From assembly GCF_000300975.2 (NCBI RefSeq), contig NZ_AEEC02000010.1, positions 84,301 to 148,300 on the forward strand: a DNA stretch of 64,000 bases, written 5' to 3'. This document shows, piece after piece, positions 48,794 through 60,231 of the stretch. The notes beneath the pieces are model-generated. The model made no database searches and was not told the DNA's origin. It saw nothing but the letters and a program-made list of their open reading frames with translations. The position numbers were made by a program, and so were the translations under genes. This DNA is from Herbaspirillum frisingense GSF30. Its GTDB lineage: Bacteria > Pseudomonadota > Gammaproteobacteria > Burkholderiales > Burkholderiaceae_D. The first letter of the stretch is position 1; every line of letters begins with the position of its first letter.

Positions 48794-49908
48794 AGCCAGC
48801 CATGGTTGAGCCCAGCATCGCGCAGCCCGGGATCATCGCGAAGATGGCGTATGGCTATGGTGGCGCGGGCGAGTTCCAGCTTGACCTGGATCTGAAATTG
48901 CCGGGGCGGGGTGTGAGCGCCTTGAGCGGGCCCTCCGGCTGCGGCAAGACTACCTTCCTGCGCTGCATGGCCGGCCTGCTGCGCCCGAGCCGGGGATACC
49001 TGGAGGTCAACGGCGAGGTCTGGCAGGATTCGCAGCGCCAGTATTTCTTGCCGACTCATCGACGCGCGCTGGGATACGTATTCCAGGAGGCCAGCCTGTT
49101 GCCGCATCTGTCGGTGAGCCGCAATCTGGACTATGGTGCGCGCCGCAGCAAGGCCGCTCCCGGCACCACGCCACGCCAGAAGATCATTGAGCTGCTGGGC
49201 ATCGGTTCCCTGCTGCAGGCCATGCCATCGGCCTTGTCAGGCGGGGAGCGCCAGCGCGTGGCTATGGCGCGCGCCTTGTTCACGGCACCGCGCCTGTTGC
49301 TCATGGACGAACCGATGGCCGCACTGGACAACGACCGCAAGCGCGATATCCTGCCTTACCTGGAACGCCTGCGTGACGAGCTGGCCATTCCCATTCTCTA
49401 CATCAGCCACCATCCTGAAGAAATCGCGCGTCTGGCCGATACGCTGGTATTGATGCGGCAGGGCCGCTGCCTGGCCAGCGGCCCTCTGACGACACTGCTG
49501 TCACGACTCAATCTGCCCCTGGCCCATGCAGAGGATGCCGGGGCCGTGATCGAGGCCAAGGTTGCTGCCCATGACGAGAGGTATCACCTGACCCGCCTGG
49601 TGCTGGCCGGTGGCGAGATTTTCGTGCCGCGACGGGAGTTGCCGGCCGGTCAGCCGGTGCGGCTGCAAATCCATGCGCGCGACGTCAGCCTGGCCCTGAG
49701 CCCCAGCCATGACAGCAGCATCCTCAACCGGCTGGCGGCCACGGTGCTCAAGCTGGCGCCAGCGCAGCATCCGGCCCACGTGCTGATCGTGCTGGATGCC
49801 GGCGGAGAACAACTGTTGGCGCGCATCACGCGGCGCTCCTGCGATCAGCTCGCCCTGGTGCCGGGGCAGCCGGTGTGGGCGCAGATCAAGTCGGTAGCCT
49901 TGTTGTAG
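48790..49908 (+). CDS. modC: Molybdate ABC transporter ATPase ModC
   Basis: The 372-residue ATPase has Walker [12 protein letters not shown], signature [10 protein letters not shown], Walker [13 protein letters not shown] and a C-terminal TOBE/Mop domain (about 305-372) that may sense molybdate. It is the last gene of the nifQ-modABC run. Confidence 0.94.
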   Translation: MKPAMVEPSIAQPGIIAKMAYGYGGAGEFQLDLDLKLPGRGVSALSGPSGCGKTTFLRCMAGLLRPSRGYLEVNGEVWQDSQRQYFLPTHRRALGYVFQEASLLPHLSVSRNLDYGARRSKAAPGTTPRQKIIELLGIGSLLQAMPSALSGGERQRVAMARALFTAPRLLLMDEPMAALDNDRKRDILPYLERLRDELAIPILYISHHPEEIARLADTLVLMRQGRCLASGPLTTLLSRLNLPLAHAEDAGAVIEAKVAAHDERYHLTRLVLAGGEIFVPRRELPAGQPVRLQIHARDVSLALSPSHDSSILNRLAATVLKLAPAQHPAHVLIVLDAGGEQLLARITRRSCDQLALVPGQPVWAQIKSVALL

Positions 49909-49940
49909 ACATGATGCCATCGCCTGATTCTTGAACGCAC

Positions 49941-49980
49941 GGGAAAGGCCGCAGCCGCGCTGGCGATGCGGCCTTTTCCC
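49941..49980. terminator. Bidirectional terminator between modC and fixX
   Basis: GGGAAAGGCCGCA (49941-49953) pairs with TGCGGCCTTTTCCC (49967-49980) with one extra T, giving a long GC stem flanked by A/T tracts inside the stem. It lies between convergent modC and fixX and could stop transcription from both sides. Confidence 0.7.
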
Positions 49981-49989
49981 GACGAGCAC

Positions 49990-50283
49990 TCAACCGAACT
50001 TGAACAGGATGCCATAGCCGCCACGGGGATATTCCCATGCCACGTTGCGGTGTTCGGTACAGATCACGCGGCAGGTGCCGCATTCCAGGCAGCCATCGGT
50101 GGTCAGCAGGATCTGGCCGCCGCCTTCGGCGGTATAGCAACCGGCCGGGCAGCAGGTCAGACATTGCTGGGTCTTGCACTGATCAGCGCACACCGACTGG
50201 TTCTTGATGGCGATATGCGGACGGCCGCTGTCGATCTTGTAGCGGTTCTGGAACAGTTTTTCCTCGACCTTGGACGTGCTCAT
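49990..50283 (-). CDS. fixX: Ferredoxin-like protein FixX
   Basis: The 97-residue protein has the FixX cysteine pattern [19 protein letters not shown] and [11 protein letters not shown], ending [15 protein letters not shown]. It takes electrons from FixC for delivery to nitrogenase. The ATG at 50283 overlaps the fixC stop (ATGA). Confidence 0.94.
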   Translation of the reverse strand: MSTSKVEEKLFQNRYKIDSGRPHIAIKNQSVCADQCKTQQCLTCCPAGCYTAEGGGQILLTTDGCLECGTCRVICTEHRNVAWEYPRGGYGILFKFG

Positions 50284-51578
50284 TCGAAAGCCCTCCACAT
50301 TTTGTAGGCATCACCCACCAATCCGAACAGGGAGCGCCGCTGGGTGAAGCTGCGCCGGATGTCTCGTTCCTTGGATTTCTTGTCGGTCCCGTCGACCTTG
50401 AGCATGTGATGCGCTGCCTGGTTGAGCAGTTCGGGGTAGGTATTCAACAGGTGCGGATTGCGATGGAAGATGCCGGGCAGGGCGCGGTATTTCTTCAGGT
50501 CCTTGATGACGAAGCTCTCGTTGAGCGCGGTGCGATAGCGTGCCAGGTTGCGCTCGCTCAGGGGCAGTCCTTCGGCGCGCAGCGCAATCACGGTTTCGGC
50601 AGCCAGGCGGCCGCTGGTCATGGCCAGGTTGGAACCTTCACGATGTACCGCGTTGACGAACATGCCCGAGTCGCCCACGACCATCCAGCCACTGCCATAG
50701 AGGCAGGGAATGGAGTGGTAGCCGCCCTCGGGAATGAGGTGGGCTGCATACTCCTTCATTTCTCCGCCTTCGAGCAGCGGTGCAATGGCCGGATGGGCCT
50801 TCATGTCTTCCAGCAGTTGGTAGGGCGAGCATTTCTGCCGTTTGAGGTCGGACAACATGCAGCCCACGCCGACGGTCACCGAGTCGCGGTTGGTGTAGAG
50901 AAAGCCGGTACCCATCATGCCCTTGGTGATCTTGCCGACCATCTCGATGACCACGCCGGCGTCGCCGCTGACGTTGAAGCGACTGGCGATGGTTTCCTCC
51001 GGCATGAAATGGATTTCCTTGACCGCCAGCGCCACCTCGGCCGGATCGAGTTCTGGGCGAAAGCCGGCTTTGCGGGCCAGCACCGAATTGACGCCATCGG
51101 CCAGCACCACGATGTCGGCATAGATCGAGCCACCCACACGATCGGTCTGCACGCCCACGACGTGCTGGCCATCCATGAGCAGATCGGTCACGGTGGTCTC
51201 ACAGATCAGCAGGGCACCGGCCTCTTGCACTTTCTGCGAAAACCATTTGTCGAACTGGGCGCGGATGATGGTGTAGCGGTTGTAGGGCGGCTTGTTGAAG
51301 TCTTCCGAGCGGTAGTGGCCGCCGATGAAGGATTGATCATCCAGCACCCACATGCGCTGCTCGATGATGTGGCGCTCCAGCGGCGCGTCTTCGCGAAAGT
51401 CGGGAATGATGCGCTCCAGCGCATCCGAGTAGAGGATGGCGCCTTGCACGTTCTTGGAACCTGGATATTCCCCCCGTTCGATCTGCAGCACCTTCAGTCC
51501 AGCCTTGGCCATGGTGTAGGCACAGGCATTGCCGGAGGGCCCGGCGCCGACCACGATGGCATCGAATTTCTCAGTCAT
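50280..51578 (-). CDS. fixC: Flavoprotein FixC (electron-transferring quinone oxidoreductase)
   Basis: The 432-residue FAD protein has [40 protein letters not shown] and [20 protein letters not shown], as in ETF-QO/FixC. With FixA, FixB and FixX it splits electrons from NADH to quinone and ferredoxin (flavin-based bifurcation) to make low-potential electrons for nitrogenase. Confidence 0.95.
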   Translation of the reverse strand: MTEKFDAIVVGAGPSGNACAYTMAKAGLKVLQIERGEYPGSKNVQGAILYSDALERIIPDFREDAPLERHIIEQRMWVLDDQSFIGGHYRSEDFNKPPYNRYTIIRAQFDKWFSQKVQEAGALLICETTVTDLLMDGQHVVGVQTDRVGGSIYADIVVLADGVNSVLARKAGFRPELDPAEVALAVKEIHFMPEETIASRFNVSGDAGVVIEMVGKITKGMMGTGFLYTNRDSVTVGVGCMLSDLKRQKCSPYQLLEDMKAHPAIAPLLEGGEMKEYAAHLIPEGGYHSIPCLYGSGWMVVGDSGMFVNAVHREGSNLAMTSGRLAAETVIALRAEGLPLSERNLARYRTALNESFVIKDLKKYRALPGIFHRNPHLLNTYPELLNQAAHHMLKVDGTDKKSKERDIRRSFTQRRSLFGLVGDAYKMWRAFE

Positions 51579-51598
51579 GCTGTTCTCCCTGTTATGGC

Positions 51599-52693
51599 TC
51601 AGCTCGCCATGCGCATCGTGGCCAGTTGTTGACGGAAGGCCTCGGTCAGGGCCGGCAGGATGGTCATGGCGTTGCCGACGATGCCGTAGCTGGCGAAGTC
51701 GAAGATGGGGGCGTTGGGATCACTGTTGATGGCAATGATCACGTCCGAGTCGGCCATGCCGACACGATGCTGGATGGCGCCCGAGATACCGGCCGCGATA
51801 TACAGCTTGGGCCGTACGGTCTTGCCGGATTGCCCGACCTGGCGCTCGGCCTGGACCCAGTTGGCTTGCACCACCGGGCGCGTGGCACCCACCTCGGCCC
51901 CCAGCACCATGGCCAGGTCCCAGATCAGCTGGAAATTCTCGGCCCGTTTCATGCCGCGTCCACCTGCCACGATGATGTCGGCAAACGGTAGCTGCGGCTT
52001 GTCTTGCTGATTGTCGGGGATGTATTCCAAGACCTTGGTGATGATGTCGTTCTCGATCAGGCACAGTGGATGCTCGATGATCTGGCCGCTGCGGCTCCGG
52101 TCGGGCTCCGGCATGGCCATCACCCGCGGCCGCACGGTGGCCATCTGCGGCCGGTAGTTCAACGTCAGGATGGTACACAGCAGGCTGCCGCCAAAGGTCG
52201 GGCGCGATGCCGCCATGCTGCGGTTTTCCATGTCGATGGTGAGCCCGGTGCAGTCGGCGGTCAGGCCGGTCTTGAGTGTGGTGGCGACACTGCCGGCCAG
52301 GTCGCGCCCTTGCGCGGTGGCCCCCAGCAGCAGGATCTCCGGCTGATAGCGGTTGACCAGATCGGTGAGGCCCTTGGTGAATGGCTGATTGCGATAGGCC
52401 GACAGGGTAGGGTCGGCGATCAGGTAGCAGCTGTCGGCACCATGGTGGAAAGCCTGTTCGCAGAACTGCCGGGTCGCCAGGTCGGGCGCGCCCAATACCA
52501 CGCCCGAGAGCGACACGCCGAGCTGGTCGGCCAGCTTGCGGCCTTCGCCCAGCAGCTCCCAGGAGACTGCGTGGACTTCGCCGCGCTCGTGTTCGATGAA
52601 TACCCACACGCCCTGGTAGGCCTTGAGGCGTTCGTCCAGTTCGTATTTTCCCTTGCCGCCTTTGCGCTCTGGCGCATGCTTGTCGTCGTTCAT
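51599..52693 (-). CDS. fixB: Electron transfer flavoprotein alpha subunit FixB
   Basis: The 364-residue protein has an N-terminal acidic/basic stretch ([15 protein letters not shown]), then [13 protein letters not shown], and the FAD-binding C-terminal part [57 protein letters not shown]. It pairs with FixA. The ATG at 52693 has GAGGCA 8 bp before it. Confidence 0.95.
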   Translation of the reverse strand: MNDDKHAPERKGGKGKYELDERLKAYQGVWVFIEHERGEVHAVSWELLGEGRKLADQLGVSLSGVVLGAPDLATRQFCEQAFHHGADSCYLIADPTLSAYRNQPFTKGLTDLVNRYQPEILLLGATAQGRDLAGSVATTLKTGLTADCTGLTIDMENRSMAASRPTFGGSLLCTILTLNYRPQMATVRPRVMAMPEPDRSRSGQIIEHPLCLIENDIITKVLEYIPDNQQDKPQLPFADIIVAGGRGMKRAENFQLIWDLAMVLGAEVGATRPVVQANWVQAERQVGQSGKTVRPKLYIAAGISGAIQHRVGMADSDVIIAINSDPNAPIFDFASYGIVGNAMTILPALTEAFRQQLATMRMAS

Positions 52694-52724
52694 GCTGTGC
52701 CTCATGGAATCGATGTTGGGAAGG

Positions 52725-53570
52725 TCAGGCCACTTTCCTGGCAATGGCGTCGCCCAGTTTGGGGTGTTGTGTGAAGAGCTTGCCGACCAGGGTGACGGCC
52801 AGGTCACGCGCTTCGTCGCCTTCGGCCGTGACGATCTCGGCACGGCGCGCATTGGGCTTGGGCGCAAACACCTTGCTCACCACCGTGGGCGAGCCCTTCA
52901 AGCCGATCTTGCTGACGTCCTCGATGCCGGCGGCCGCACGGTCCCAGGTACGGATCGGATGGCGGGCGGCGCGGAACATGTTTTCCATGGTGGCAAAGCG
53001 CATTTCGTTGCTGCCTTCGAGCATGGTGATGAGGCAGGGCAACCGGGTCTGGAGCACCTGCACCCCGCCTTCGGCGCGGCGCTGGATGACGATTTCGCGC
53101 GCGATGGGGTCCAGCGACACGATCTTGGAGACATAGGTCAGCAATTGCAGATCAAGCCGCTTGGCGATGCCCGGGCCGACCTGGGCCGTATCGCCGTCGA
53201 TGGTCTGCTTGCCGGCCAGGACCAGATCGACGGCCTGGTCTTGTGAGATCCGCTGGATGGCAGCCGCCAGCGCATACGAGGTGGCCAGCGTATCGGCACC
53301 GGCGAAGGCGCGGTCGGTCACCAGGATGGCTTCATCGGCGCCGAAGGAAATGCATTTGCGCAGCGCCGCCTCCGCTTGCGGCGGGCCCATGGTCAGCACC
53401 GTCACCCGTCCGCCGACCTGATCCTTGATGCGCAGGGCTTCTTCCAGCGAAAACAGGTCATAGGGGTTGATGATGGCCGGTACACCCTGGCGCATGATGG
53501 TGTTGGTGACCGGATGCACGCGGATCTGGGCGCTATCCGGTACTTGCTTGATACAGACGACGATATGCAT
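52725..53570 (-). CDS. fixA: Electron transfer flavoprotein beta subunit FixA
   Basis: The 281-residue protein begins [20 protein letters not shown] and contains [16 protein letters not shown] and [22 protein letters not shown], the ETF-beta signature. It holds the bifurcating flavin with FixB. GGAGAACACC precedes the ATG at 53570. Confidence 0.95.
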   Translation of the reverse strand: MHIVVCIKQVPDSAQIRVHPVTNTIMRQGVPAIINPYDLFSLEEALRIKDQVGGRVTVLTMGPPQAEAALRKCISFGADEAILVTDRAFAGADTLATSYALAAAIQRISQDQAVDLVLAGKQTIDGDTAQVGPGIAKRLDLQLLTYVSKIVSLDPIAREIVIQRRAEGGVQVLQTRLPCLITMLEGSNEMRFATMENMFRAARHPIRTWDRAAAGIEDVSKIGLKGSPTVVSKVFAPKPNARRAEIVTAEGDEARDLAVTLVGKLFTQHPKLGDAIARKVA

Positions 53571-53592
53571 GGTGTTCTCCAAAAGGGCAGGC

Positions 53593-53922
53593 TCAGGCCT
53601 TGGCTGGCAGGGACATGCGCAGCATCTCCAGGGATACCGACTTGCCATGGGCATCCTGGAAAACCTTGAACACTTTCTCCTGTGCCGGCGTGGAATGCAC
53701 GAAGTCGTCATAGGCGGTGGCCAGCAGGGCGCGCAGCTTCTTGAACATCTCCACTTCGTCCAGCTCGTCCAGGCCGCGTTCCTGTCGCATGTACTGATAG
53801 AAGCGCTTCAAGATGTGCAGGCGATTGACGTTCACGACCGATTGCTGGTAAGGCACACCAAAGAAATCGAGGAACTCTTCGGCGGCGGACAGTTGTTTCA
53901 GTTTTTCGGCCAGGGTCAGCAT
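53593..53922 (-). CDS. nifW: Nitrogenase-stabilizing/protective protein NifW
   Basis: The 109-residue protein has LSAAEEFLDFFGVPYQQSVVNVNRLHILKRFYQYM and FVHSTPAQEKVFKVFQ, the NifW pattern. NifW is linked to MoFe-protein maturation or protection from oxygen. It lies between nifV and fixA. Confidence 0.94.
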   Translation of the reverse strand: MLTLAEKLKQLSAAEEFLDFFGVPYQQSVVNVNRLHILKRFYQYMRQERGLDELDEVEMFKKLRALLATAYDDFVHSTPAQEKVFKVFQDAHGKSVSLEMLRMSLPAKA

Positions 53923-53988
53923 GACGGGCTCTCTTTCGTAGTTGAGCGGAACACAGGCACAGCGCGCGGGAACGGTGAATCCAAGTGC

Positions 53989-55119
53989 TTACATCTGGCT
54001 GGCCGCACAGGCGCCGCTTTCCAGGAAAAATCGCGTGAGTTCATCTTCGCTGGGCGCGGTCTTGGCCATCATGGTGTGGTCACGGATGCGCATGAGCATG
54101 GCTTGTGCCTGGCCATCCGAGAGCAGTATTCCCATCTTGGCGAAGGCATCCTTGACACCGCGCGAGCCTGAATGCTTGCCCAGCACGATGTGATGGCTGC
54201 GGCCCAGTTCGGCCGGGCTGAAGTGTTCATAGTTGGCGGGGTTCTTGAGCAGGCCGTCCACGTGGATGCCCGATTCATGCGTGAACACTGCTTCGCCGAC
54301 GATGCTCTTGTTGGGCGCGACCGCCTTGCCGGAGGCCTTGGCCACCAGCCTGGAAATGGCCGGAAGAGAACGCGTATCGACCTGGGTCTCAATGCCATGC
54401 AGATGGCGCAAGCCCATCACCACTTCTTCCAGCGGGGCATTGCCCGCGCGCTCGCCCAGACCGTTGACGGTGGTATTGACGTGGCTGGCGCCGGCATTGA
54501 TGGCGGCCAGGGTGTTGGCCGTGGCCAGGCCCAGGTCGTTGTGGGCGTGCATTTCCAGTTCGATGTCGACTTCGTGGCGCAACTGGCGGATCACTTCGTA
54601 AGTCGCAAAGGGATCGAGCAGCCCCAGCGTATCGGCAAAGCGGAAGCGCCGGGCACCGGCGGCCTGCGCCGTTTCGATCACCCGCAACAGGAAGTCCAGG
54701 TCGGCGCGGGAGGAATCCTCGCCACCGAGGCAAACCTCCATGCCCAGGTCCAGTGCCTTGGGCAGGAAATGCCGGATCTGCGCCAGCACCCAGTCGCGGT
54801 CGCGTTGCAGCTTGTGCTGTATGTGAATGTCCGACACCGGCATGGACAGGTTGACGATATCGGCGTTGCAGCGGGCGGCGGCTGCCAGGTCGGCCTCGCA
54901 CATGCGGCCCCATACCATGGTCTTGCTGCGCAGAGGCAGGGCGGCGATGGCCTGGATGACCTCGATTTCGGCCTCGCCCATGATGGGAATGCCGATTTCC
55001 ATCTCCGGCACGCCGATCTCATCGAGGGCGCGTGCGATGGCGATTTTTTCTTCCGCTGTGAAGGCAACACCGGCAGTCTGTTCGCCGTCGCGCAGGGTAG
55101 TGTCATTGATTGTGACCAT
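53989..55119 (-). CDS. nifV: Homocitrate synthase NifV
   Basis: The 376-residue enzyme begins with the catalytic INDTTLRDGEQTAGVAFTAEEK and has HAHNDLGLATANTLAAINAGASHVN and VNGLGERAGNAPLEEV. It condenses acetyl-CoA and 2-oxoglutarate to homocitrate, the organic acid of FeMo-co. It has its own predicted sigma54 promoter 52-66 bp upstream. Confidence 0.96.
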   Translation of the reverse strand: MVTINDTTLRDGEQTAGVAFTAEEKIAIARALDEIGVPEMEIGIPIMGEAEIEVIQAIAALPLRSKTMVWGRMCEADLAAAARCNADIVNLSMPVSDIHIQHKLQRDRDWVLAQIRHFLPKALDLGMEVCLGGEDSSRADLDFLLRVIETAQAAGARRFRFADTLGLLDPFATYEVIRQLRHEVDIELEMHAHNDLGLATANTLAAINAGASHVNTTVNGLGERAGNAPLEEVVMGLRHLHGIETQVDTRSLPAISRLVAKASGKAVAPNKSIVGEAVFTHESGIHVDGLLKNPANYEHFSPAELGRSHHIVLGKHSGSRGVKDAFAKMGILLSDGQAQAMLMRIRDHTMMAKTAPSEDELTRFFLESGACAASQM

Positions 55120-55170
55120 CTTGGATTCTCCGGCAATGCGATACGAAAAATGTCTTCTGATCCTGATTTA

Positions 55171-55185
55171 GCAATTCATGTGCCA
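55171..55185 (-). promoter_or_regulatory. Sigma54 (-24/-12) promoter of nifV-nifW-fixABCX
   Basis: On the minus strand this reads TGGCACA-TGAA-TTGC, one mismatch from consensus. Transcription would start near 55159. No perfect TGT-N10-ACA is visible in the 150 bp behind it, which instead has repeated TTGTCGTG-like words. Confidence 0.85.
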
Positions 55186-55328
55186 ATGAGATTTGCAGAA
55201 TAAATTCCTTAAAAATCAATGTGATAAGTGACTCGCCTGGTGTTTTTCGGTAGTCCGTGGCCCTTGTCACTTTTGTCGTGTTTGTCGTGTCTTGTCCGGC
55301 CTTGCCGCCCCGGCACACCGCGCAGTCC

Positions 55329-55667
55329 TCAGTCCCGTTCGCGTGCCAGATTGACGGTGTAGAGCGGCAGCTCGACCACCAGGTCCTGCTGCCTGAGCAC
55401 CACTTGGCACGCCAGCCGCGACTGTGCGCTCAAGCCCCAGGCGCGGCCCAGTTGGTCTTCCTCGTCATCACTGGCCGACGCTAGTGAGTCGAAGCCTTCA
55501 TGGACGATCACATGGCAGGTGGAACACGCACAGGATTTTTCGCAGGCGTGCTCCAGTGCGATCCCGTTCTTGAGCAAGGCATCGCACAGGAACTGGCCGC
55601 TACGGGCATCGAAGCTGCTGCCTTCGGCGCACAGTACGGGATGGGGACGAACGGTGATGTGCGGCAT
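55329..55667 (-). CDS. fdx: [2Fe-2S] ferredoxin, ISC type
   Basis: The 112-residue protein has C-x5-C-x2-C in HACEKSCACSTCHVIVHEGF and a last Cys in RLACQVVL, as in ISC adrenodoxin-like Fdx. It supplies electrons for cluster assembly on IscU. It follows hscA in the usual hscA-fdx order. Confidence 0.92.
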   Translation of the reverse strand: MPHITVRPHPVLCAEGSSFDARSGQFLCDALLKNGIALEHACEKSCACSTCHVIVHEGFDSLASASDDEEDQLGRAWGLSAQSRLACQVVLRQQDLVVELPLYTVNLARERD

Positions 55668-55718
55668 GGCAGCTCCCGATGTGGCCGGGATGGCCCCGGT
55701 CAGGGTTGGAACATCTAG

Positions 55719-57647
55719 TCATGAGCCCAGGTCGATGGCCTCAAGGCGCTGCCCAGAGAGGGCCAGCGAGACACTGGCATTCATGCGCCGGGCGGCGAAT
55801 TCCTGGGTGGCCTGGTTCAGGGCATCGCATGCGCGGCCGAGCGCAGCGATGTTGTCGTCATTGGCTTCGCGTGCGGTCTCGATCAGTTCCGTCAGGGCAT
55901 AGAGGTGCAGGCGGATGTGCGCCTGTTCGGTGGCGCTGAGCAGGCTGTGGCCGTCGCGCTTGAGGGCGGCATCGGTGGCGTCGGCCACCTGGCGGGCGTT
56001 GACCTGGGCTTCACGCAGCGTGCGCATCTTCATGTCATCGGTGGCGTGCCCTGCGGCTTCGGAGAGCATACGGGCGATGTTGGCATCATCCAGTCCATAG
56101 GATGGCTTGACGGTGACGGCCGCTTCCACGCCGGTGCTTTGTTCGCGTGCCGAGACCGACAGCAGTCCGTCGGCATCGATCTGGAAGCTCACGCGGATAC
56201 GGGCAGCGCCGGCTACCATGGGAGGAATGCCGCGCAACTCGAGATGTGCCAGGGAGCGGCAATCGGCCACCAGTTCCCGTTCACCTTGCAGCACGTGCAC
56301 GCTCATGGCGGTCTGGCCATCCTTGAAGGTGGTGAATTCCTGCGCTCGTGCCACCGGAATGGTGGAGTTGCGCGGGATGATCTTTTCCACCAGGCCACCC
56401 ATGGTTTCCAGTCCCAGCGAGAGCGGACAGACGTCCAGCAGCAGCCAGTCGCTTTGCTGGCGATTGCCGGCCAGGACATTGGCCTGCATGGCCGCGCCCA
56501 GTGCCACGACCTGGTCCGGATCAAGATCGGTCAAAGGTGGCTGGCCGAAGAAGTCGGCCACGGCGGCGCGTACCTGCAGCATCCGAGTCGATCCACCGAC
56601 CAGGACCACGCCTTCGATCTCGGACACGCCCAGTCCCGCGTCGCGCAGTGCCTTGCGGGTGGGCAGCAGGGTACGGGCCAGCAAGTCCCGGCTGATGGAC
56701 GCAAATACCTCGCGCGTCAACGACAAGTGCACGGCCTGACCCGACGACAGGTTCAGCTCAATGGTCGCGCTGGGCTCCCGGCTCAGGGTTTCCTTGGCGT
56801 GCCGCGCAGCAGTGAGCAGGCGGCGGGTATCTTGCGTGGTGAGCTCTGCGCTTGCCAGCTGGCTCTGGCCGAGGATCCAGTCATGGATGCAGCGATCGAA
56901 GTCATCGCCACCCAGGGCGCCATCGCCATTGGTGGCCAGCACTTCAAAGACCCCGCGCGAGAGTTTGAGGATGGAAATGTCAAAGGTGCCGCCCCCCAGG
57001 TCATAGATGGCGAACACGCCTTCGGCAGCCTGGTCGAGGCCATAGGCAATGGCAGCCGCCGTGGGTTCATTGAGCAGCCGCAGCACATTCAGGCCGGCCA
57101 GGCGTGCGGCGTCTTTGGTGGCCTGGCGCTGGGCGTCATCGAAATAGGCCGGCACCGTGATGACCGCGCCGCTGAGCTCACCGCCCAGCGAGGCTTCGGC
57201 GCGCTGGCGCAATACCCGCAGGATGTCGGCCGATACGTCGATAGGTGTCTTGATGCCTGCAGCGGTATCGATCTGTACCAGGCCGGGCTTGTCGATGAAG
57301 GCATAGGGCATGTCGGCGCTGTTGCCGACGTTCATGTCGGCACGGTCGCGTCCCATCAGGCGCTTGATGGATGACAAGGTATTGCGCGGATCATCGCTCT
57401 GCGCGGCCTTGGCGGCATGGCCGACAACGGCCGGTGGCCGGTCTTCCGGCTGCAGGGAGTGGGGCGGCAGATAGCGCACGACCGAAGGCAGCAGCGCCTG
57501 GCCGGCCTCATCGGGCAGGATGCGGGCCTGGCCCGACTGGACCGTGGCCACCAGCGAATTGGTGGTGCCCAGGTCGATGCCCACTGCCAGCCGGTGCTGA
57601 TGCGGCGCCGTGCTGCGGCCAGGTTCGGCGATCTGGAGCAGGGACAT
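55719..57647 (-). CDS. hscA: Fe-S assembly chaperone HscA
   Basis: The 642-residue Hsp70 homologue has [61 protein letters not shown] and the short linker and substrate domain. HscA releases clusters from IscU, normally with the J-protein HscB. No hscB lies next to it here, so the co-chaperone must come from another locus. Its start overlaps the iscA-type gene's stop region. Confidence 0.95.
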   Translation of the reverse strand: MSLLQIAEPGRSTAPHQHRLAVGIDLGTTNSLVATVQSGQARILPDEAGQALLPSVVRYLPPHSLQPEDRPPAVVGHAAKAAQSDDPRNTLSSIKRLMGRDRADMNVGNSADMPYAFIDKPGLVQIDTAAGIKTPIDVSADILRVLRQRAEASLGGELSGAVITVPAYFDDAQRQATKDAARLAGLNVLRLLNEPTAAAIAYGLDQAAEGVFAIYDLGGGTFDISILKLSRGVFEVLATNGDGALGGDDFDRCIHDWILGQSQLASAELTTQDTRRLLTAARHAKETLSREPSATIELNLSSGQAVHLSLTREVFASISRDLLARTLLPTRKALRDAGLGVSEIEGVVLVGGSTRMLQVRAAVADFFGQPPLTDLDPDQVVALGAAMQANVLAGNRQQSDWLLLDVCPLSLGLETMGGLVEKIIPRNSTIPVARAQEFTTFKDGQTAMSVHVLQGERELVADCRSLAHLELRGIPPMVAGAARIRVSFQIDADGLLSVSAREQSTGVEAAVTVKPSYGLDDANIARMLSEAAGHATDDMKMRTLREAQVNARQVADATDAALKRDGHSLLSATEQAHIRLHLYALTELIETAREANDDNIAALGRACDALNQATQEFAARRMNASVSLALSGQRLEAIDLGS

Positions 57648-57650
57648 GGC

Positions 57651-57971
57651 CTAGACCGCGAAGCTTTCGCCGCAGCCGCACTGATTCTTGGCGTTGGGAT
57701 TGTTGAACTTGAAGCCCTCGTTGAGCCCTTCGCGCACGAAGTCCAGCTCGGTGCCATCGAGGTAGGGCAGGCTCTTGGGGTCAATCAGCACGGTCACGCC
57801 ATGGCTTTCGAAGCGCAGGTCCTGCGGCTCGGCGACGTCGGCATATTCGAGCGCATACGCCATGCCGGAACAGCCGCTGGTCTTGACTGCCAGGCGCAAG
57901 CCGACAGCGCTGCGCTTGGCCAGGAAGGCGTGCACGCGGCGCGCGGCGTTTTCAGTGAGGGTGATGCTCAT
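57651..57971 (-). CDS. iscA: IscA-type Fe-S carrier
   Basis: The 106-residue A-type protein has [17 protein letters not shown] and the closing NQCGCGESF, so all three ligand cysteines are present. It carries iron or Fe-S clusters in the ISC pathway. It is followed directly by hscA. Confidence 0.93.
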   Translation of the reverse strand: MSITLTENAARRVHAFLAKRSAVGLRLAVKTSGCSGMAYALEYADVAEPQDLRFESHGVTVLIDPKSLPYLDGTELDFVREGLNEGFKFNNPNAKNQCGCGESFAV

Positions 57972-57983
57972 TGCCGTCTCTCC

Positions 57984-58340
57984 TCAGACCGAGAATGAAC
58001 TGCCGCAGCCACAGGTGGTGGTGGCATTGGGATTCTTGATGATGAAGCGCGAGCCTTCCAGGCCTTCTTCGTAGCCGATCTCGGCGCCATTGAGGTATTG
58101 CATGCTCATGGCATCGACCAGCAGCGAGACACCGTTGCGCTCGATGCAGAAGTCGTCTTCGTTGACGGCATCGTCGAAGGCGAAGCCATATTCGAAGCCG
58201 GAGCAGCCGCCGCCGCTGACGTAGATGCGCAGCTTGAGTTCGGCATTGCCTTCTTCGCTGATCAACTCGCTGACCTTGGCCACGGCCGAATCGGTAAAGA
58301 TGAGGGGGGCGTCGGCGGTGATGCTGTCGGTATCGGGCAT
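57984..58340 (-). CDS. ErpA-like A-type Fe-S insertion protein
   Basis: The 118-residue protein has [39 protein letters not shown] and [11 protein letters not shown], close to ErpA. The start at 58340 has CTGGAGGTCC. Three A-type proteins occur in this window (here, 57651 and 29561), suggesting high demand for cluster delivery during nitrogen fixation. Confidence 0.9.
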   Translation of the reverse strand: MPDTDSITADAPLIFTDSAVAKVSELISEEGNAELKLRIYVSGGGCSGFEYGFAFDDAVNEDDFCIERNGVSLLVDAMSMQYLNGAEIGYEEGLEGSRFIIKNPNATTTCGCGSSFSV

Positions 58341-58383
58341 GATGGACCTCCAGGAAATGGGGATGGGAACCGGCCGTTTCGTC

Positions 58384-58833
58384 TCAGTCGGCGATGGGTG
58401 CGCAGATCGGGTATTGCTTGGGGGCAGGGGCCGCCTGCTGGGCCTCGGGCGCGGCGTCATGCCGGCTGCGGTAATCCGCTACGGCGGCCTTGATGGCATC
58501 TTCGGCCAGGATGGAGCAGTGAATCTTCACCGGCGGTAAGGCCAGTTCGTCGGCGATGGCGGTGTTCTTGATGTCCAGCGCCTGGTCGAGGGTGCGCCCC
58601 TTGAGCCATTCGGTCACCAGGGAGGAAGAGGCGATGGCCGAACCGCAGCCGTAGGTCTTGAACCGGGCGTCTTCGATGATGCCGTTGTGATCGACCTTGA
58701 TCTGCAGCTTCATCACGTCGCCACAGGCAGGCGCGCCCACCATGCCGGTGGCCACGCTGGTGTCGTCCTTGTCGAAGCTGCCGACGTTGCGCGGGTTTTC
58801 GTAGTGGTCCATCAATTTGTCGCTGTAAGCCAT
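58384..58833 (-). CDS. iscU: IscU/NifU N-terminal-type Fe-S scaffold
   Basis: The 149-residue scaffold begins [20 protein letters not shown], has ligand cysteines in [22 protein letters not shown] and [13 protein letters not shown], and a 25-residue Ala/Pro tail. It lacks the NifU central ferredoxin and C-terminal domains, so it is IscU-like. Clusters are built on it with sulfur from the desulfurase encoded just upstream. Confidence 0.93.
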   Translation of the reverse strand: MAYSDKLMDHYENPRNVGSFDKDDTSVATGMVGAPACGDVMKLQIKVDHNGIIEDARFKTYGCGSAIASSSLVTEWLKGRTLDQALDIKNTAIADELALPPVKIHCSILAEDAIKAAVADYRSRHDAAPEAQQAAPAPKQYPICAPIAD

Positions 58834-58846
58834 GATGTGCTCCTTG

Positions 58847-60070
58847 TCAGTGTGCAGCCCATTGCACCGTGGAGAGGTCAATGCCGTCCTTGTACATATC
58901 CCACAGAGGTGAGAGTGCCCGCAGTTTGCCGACCTTTTCACGGATCACGTTCACGGTGAAGTCGATCTCCTCGACGGTGGTAAAGCGGCCGATGGAAAAA
59001 CGGATCGAACTGTGCGCCAGTTCGTCCGACAGGCCCAGTGCGCGCAGGACATAGGAGGGTTCCAGGCTGGCCGAGGTACAGGCCGACCCGGAGGACACCG
59101 CCACATCCTTGATGGCCATGAGCAGTGATTCTCCCTCGACATAGTTGAAACTGACATTGAGGTTGTGCGGCACGCGACGCTCCAGGTCGCCATTGACGAA
59201 ACATTCCTCGATATCGGCAAAGCCGGCGTGCAGGCGGTCGCGCAGCATGCGGATGCGTTCGTTCTCAGTGCCCATGGCCAGGCGTGCCAGTTCGAAGGCT
59301 TCGCCCATACCGACGATCTGGTGGGTGGCCAGGGTGCCCGAGCGCAGGCCGCGTTCATGCCCGCCGCCATGCATCTGCGCCTCCAGGCGAACGCGCGGCT
59401 TGCGGCCCACATACAAGGCGCCGATTCCCTTGGGCCCATAGGTCTTGTGGGCCGAGAAGGACATCAGATCGACCTTGAGGCTCGCCAGGTCGATGGCCAC
59501 CTTGCCGGTGGCCTGGGCGGCGTCCACGTGCAGGAGCACGCCTCGTGCACGGCAGATGTCGCCCAATGCGGAGATATCCTGGATCACGCCGATCTCGTTA
59601 TTGACGTACATCACCGAGGCCAGGATGGTATCGGGCCGCAAGGCTGCTTCGAAGGCTGCCAGGTCGAGCAGGCCGTCGCTGCCGACCTCCAGGTAGGTCA
59701 CTTCAAAACCGCGGCGCTCCAGCTCGCGCATGGTGTCGAGCACAGCTTTGTGTTCGGTCTTGACGGTGATGAGGTGGCGGCCCTTGCTACGCAGGAATTC
59801 AGCGGCACCCTTGATGGCCAGGTTATTGGCTTCGGTGGCGCCGGAGGTCCAGATGATTTCACGCACGTCGGCGTTGACCAGCGCGGCGACTTGCTCGCGT
59901 GCATGTTCGACCGCCGCTTCGGCGGCCCAGCCGAAGCTGTGTGAGCGGCTGGCCGGGTTGCCCGGAATATCGGTCAGATAGGGAATCATCTTTTGCGCAA
60001 CGCGCGGATCAACCGGGGTGGTCGCCGAATAGTCCAGGTAGATCGGTAGCGATAAGGAAGAGGAGGGCAT
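58847..60070 (-). CDS. iscS: Cysteine desulfurase, IscS type
   Basis: The 407-residue PLP enzyme has [26 protein letters not shown], the PLP Lys in [14 protein letters not shown] and the sulfur-carrying Cys in [13 protein letters not shown], ending in [13 protein letters not shown] as IscS does. It heads the Fe-S operon and has a predicted sigma54 promoter, so this ISC set appears dedicated to nitrogen fixation. nifS at 31.6 kb is a second desulfurase. Confidence 0.93.
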   Translation of the reverse strand: MPSSSLSLPIYLDYSATTPVDPRVAQKMIPYLTDIPGNPASRSHSFGWAAEAAVEHAREQVAALVNADVREIIWTSGATEANNLAIKGAAEFLRSKGRHLITVKTEHKAVLDTMRELERRGFEVTYLEVGSDGLLDLAAFEAALRPDTILASVMYVNNEIGVIQDISALGDICRARGVLLHVDAAQATGKVAIDLASLKVDLMSFSAHKTYGPKGIGALYVGRKPRVRLEAQMHGGGHERGLRSGTLATHQIVGMGEAFELARLAMGTENERIRMLRDRLHAGFADIEECFVNGDLERRVPHNLNVSFNYVEGESLLMAIKDVAVSSGSACTSASLEPSYVLRALGLSDELAHSSIRFSIGRFTTVEEIDFTVNVIREKVGKLRALSPLWDMYKDGIDLSTVQWAAH

Positions 60071-60130
60071 GGTGGCTCCGGCAAACTGTGTGGGAGAAGG
60101 GGGCTGTGCCTGGCTGTGATATGAGCTTCA

Positions 60131-60145
60131 GCAAAGAACATGCCA
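60131..60145 (-). promoter_or_regulatory. Sigma54 (-24/-12) promoter of the iscS-fdx operon
   Basis: On the minus strand this reads TGGCATG-TTCT-TTGC, one mismatch from consensus. Transcription would start near 60119, 49 nt before the iscS ATG. Confidence 0.85.
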
Positions 60146-60231
60146 TGCAGATAAATTTAGGTAACCTTTTGAATTAAAAGGGGAAATTTGTTTTTTTGTG
60201 GTTATGTTTCTGCTTGCGAGATTGTCGCTTT

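Noticed and set aside
55905..57374. 489-codon plus-strand frame
   Set aside because: Antisense of hscA, which is a clear Hsp70 homologue.
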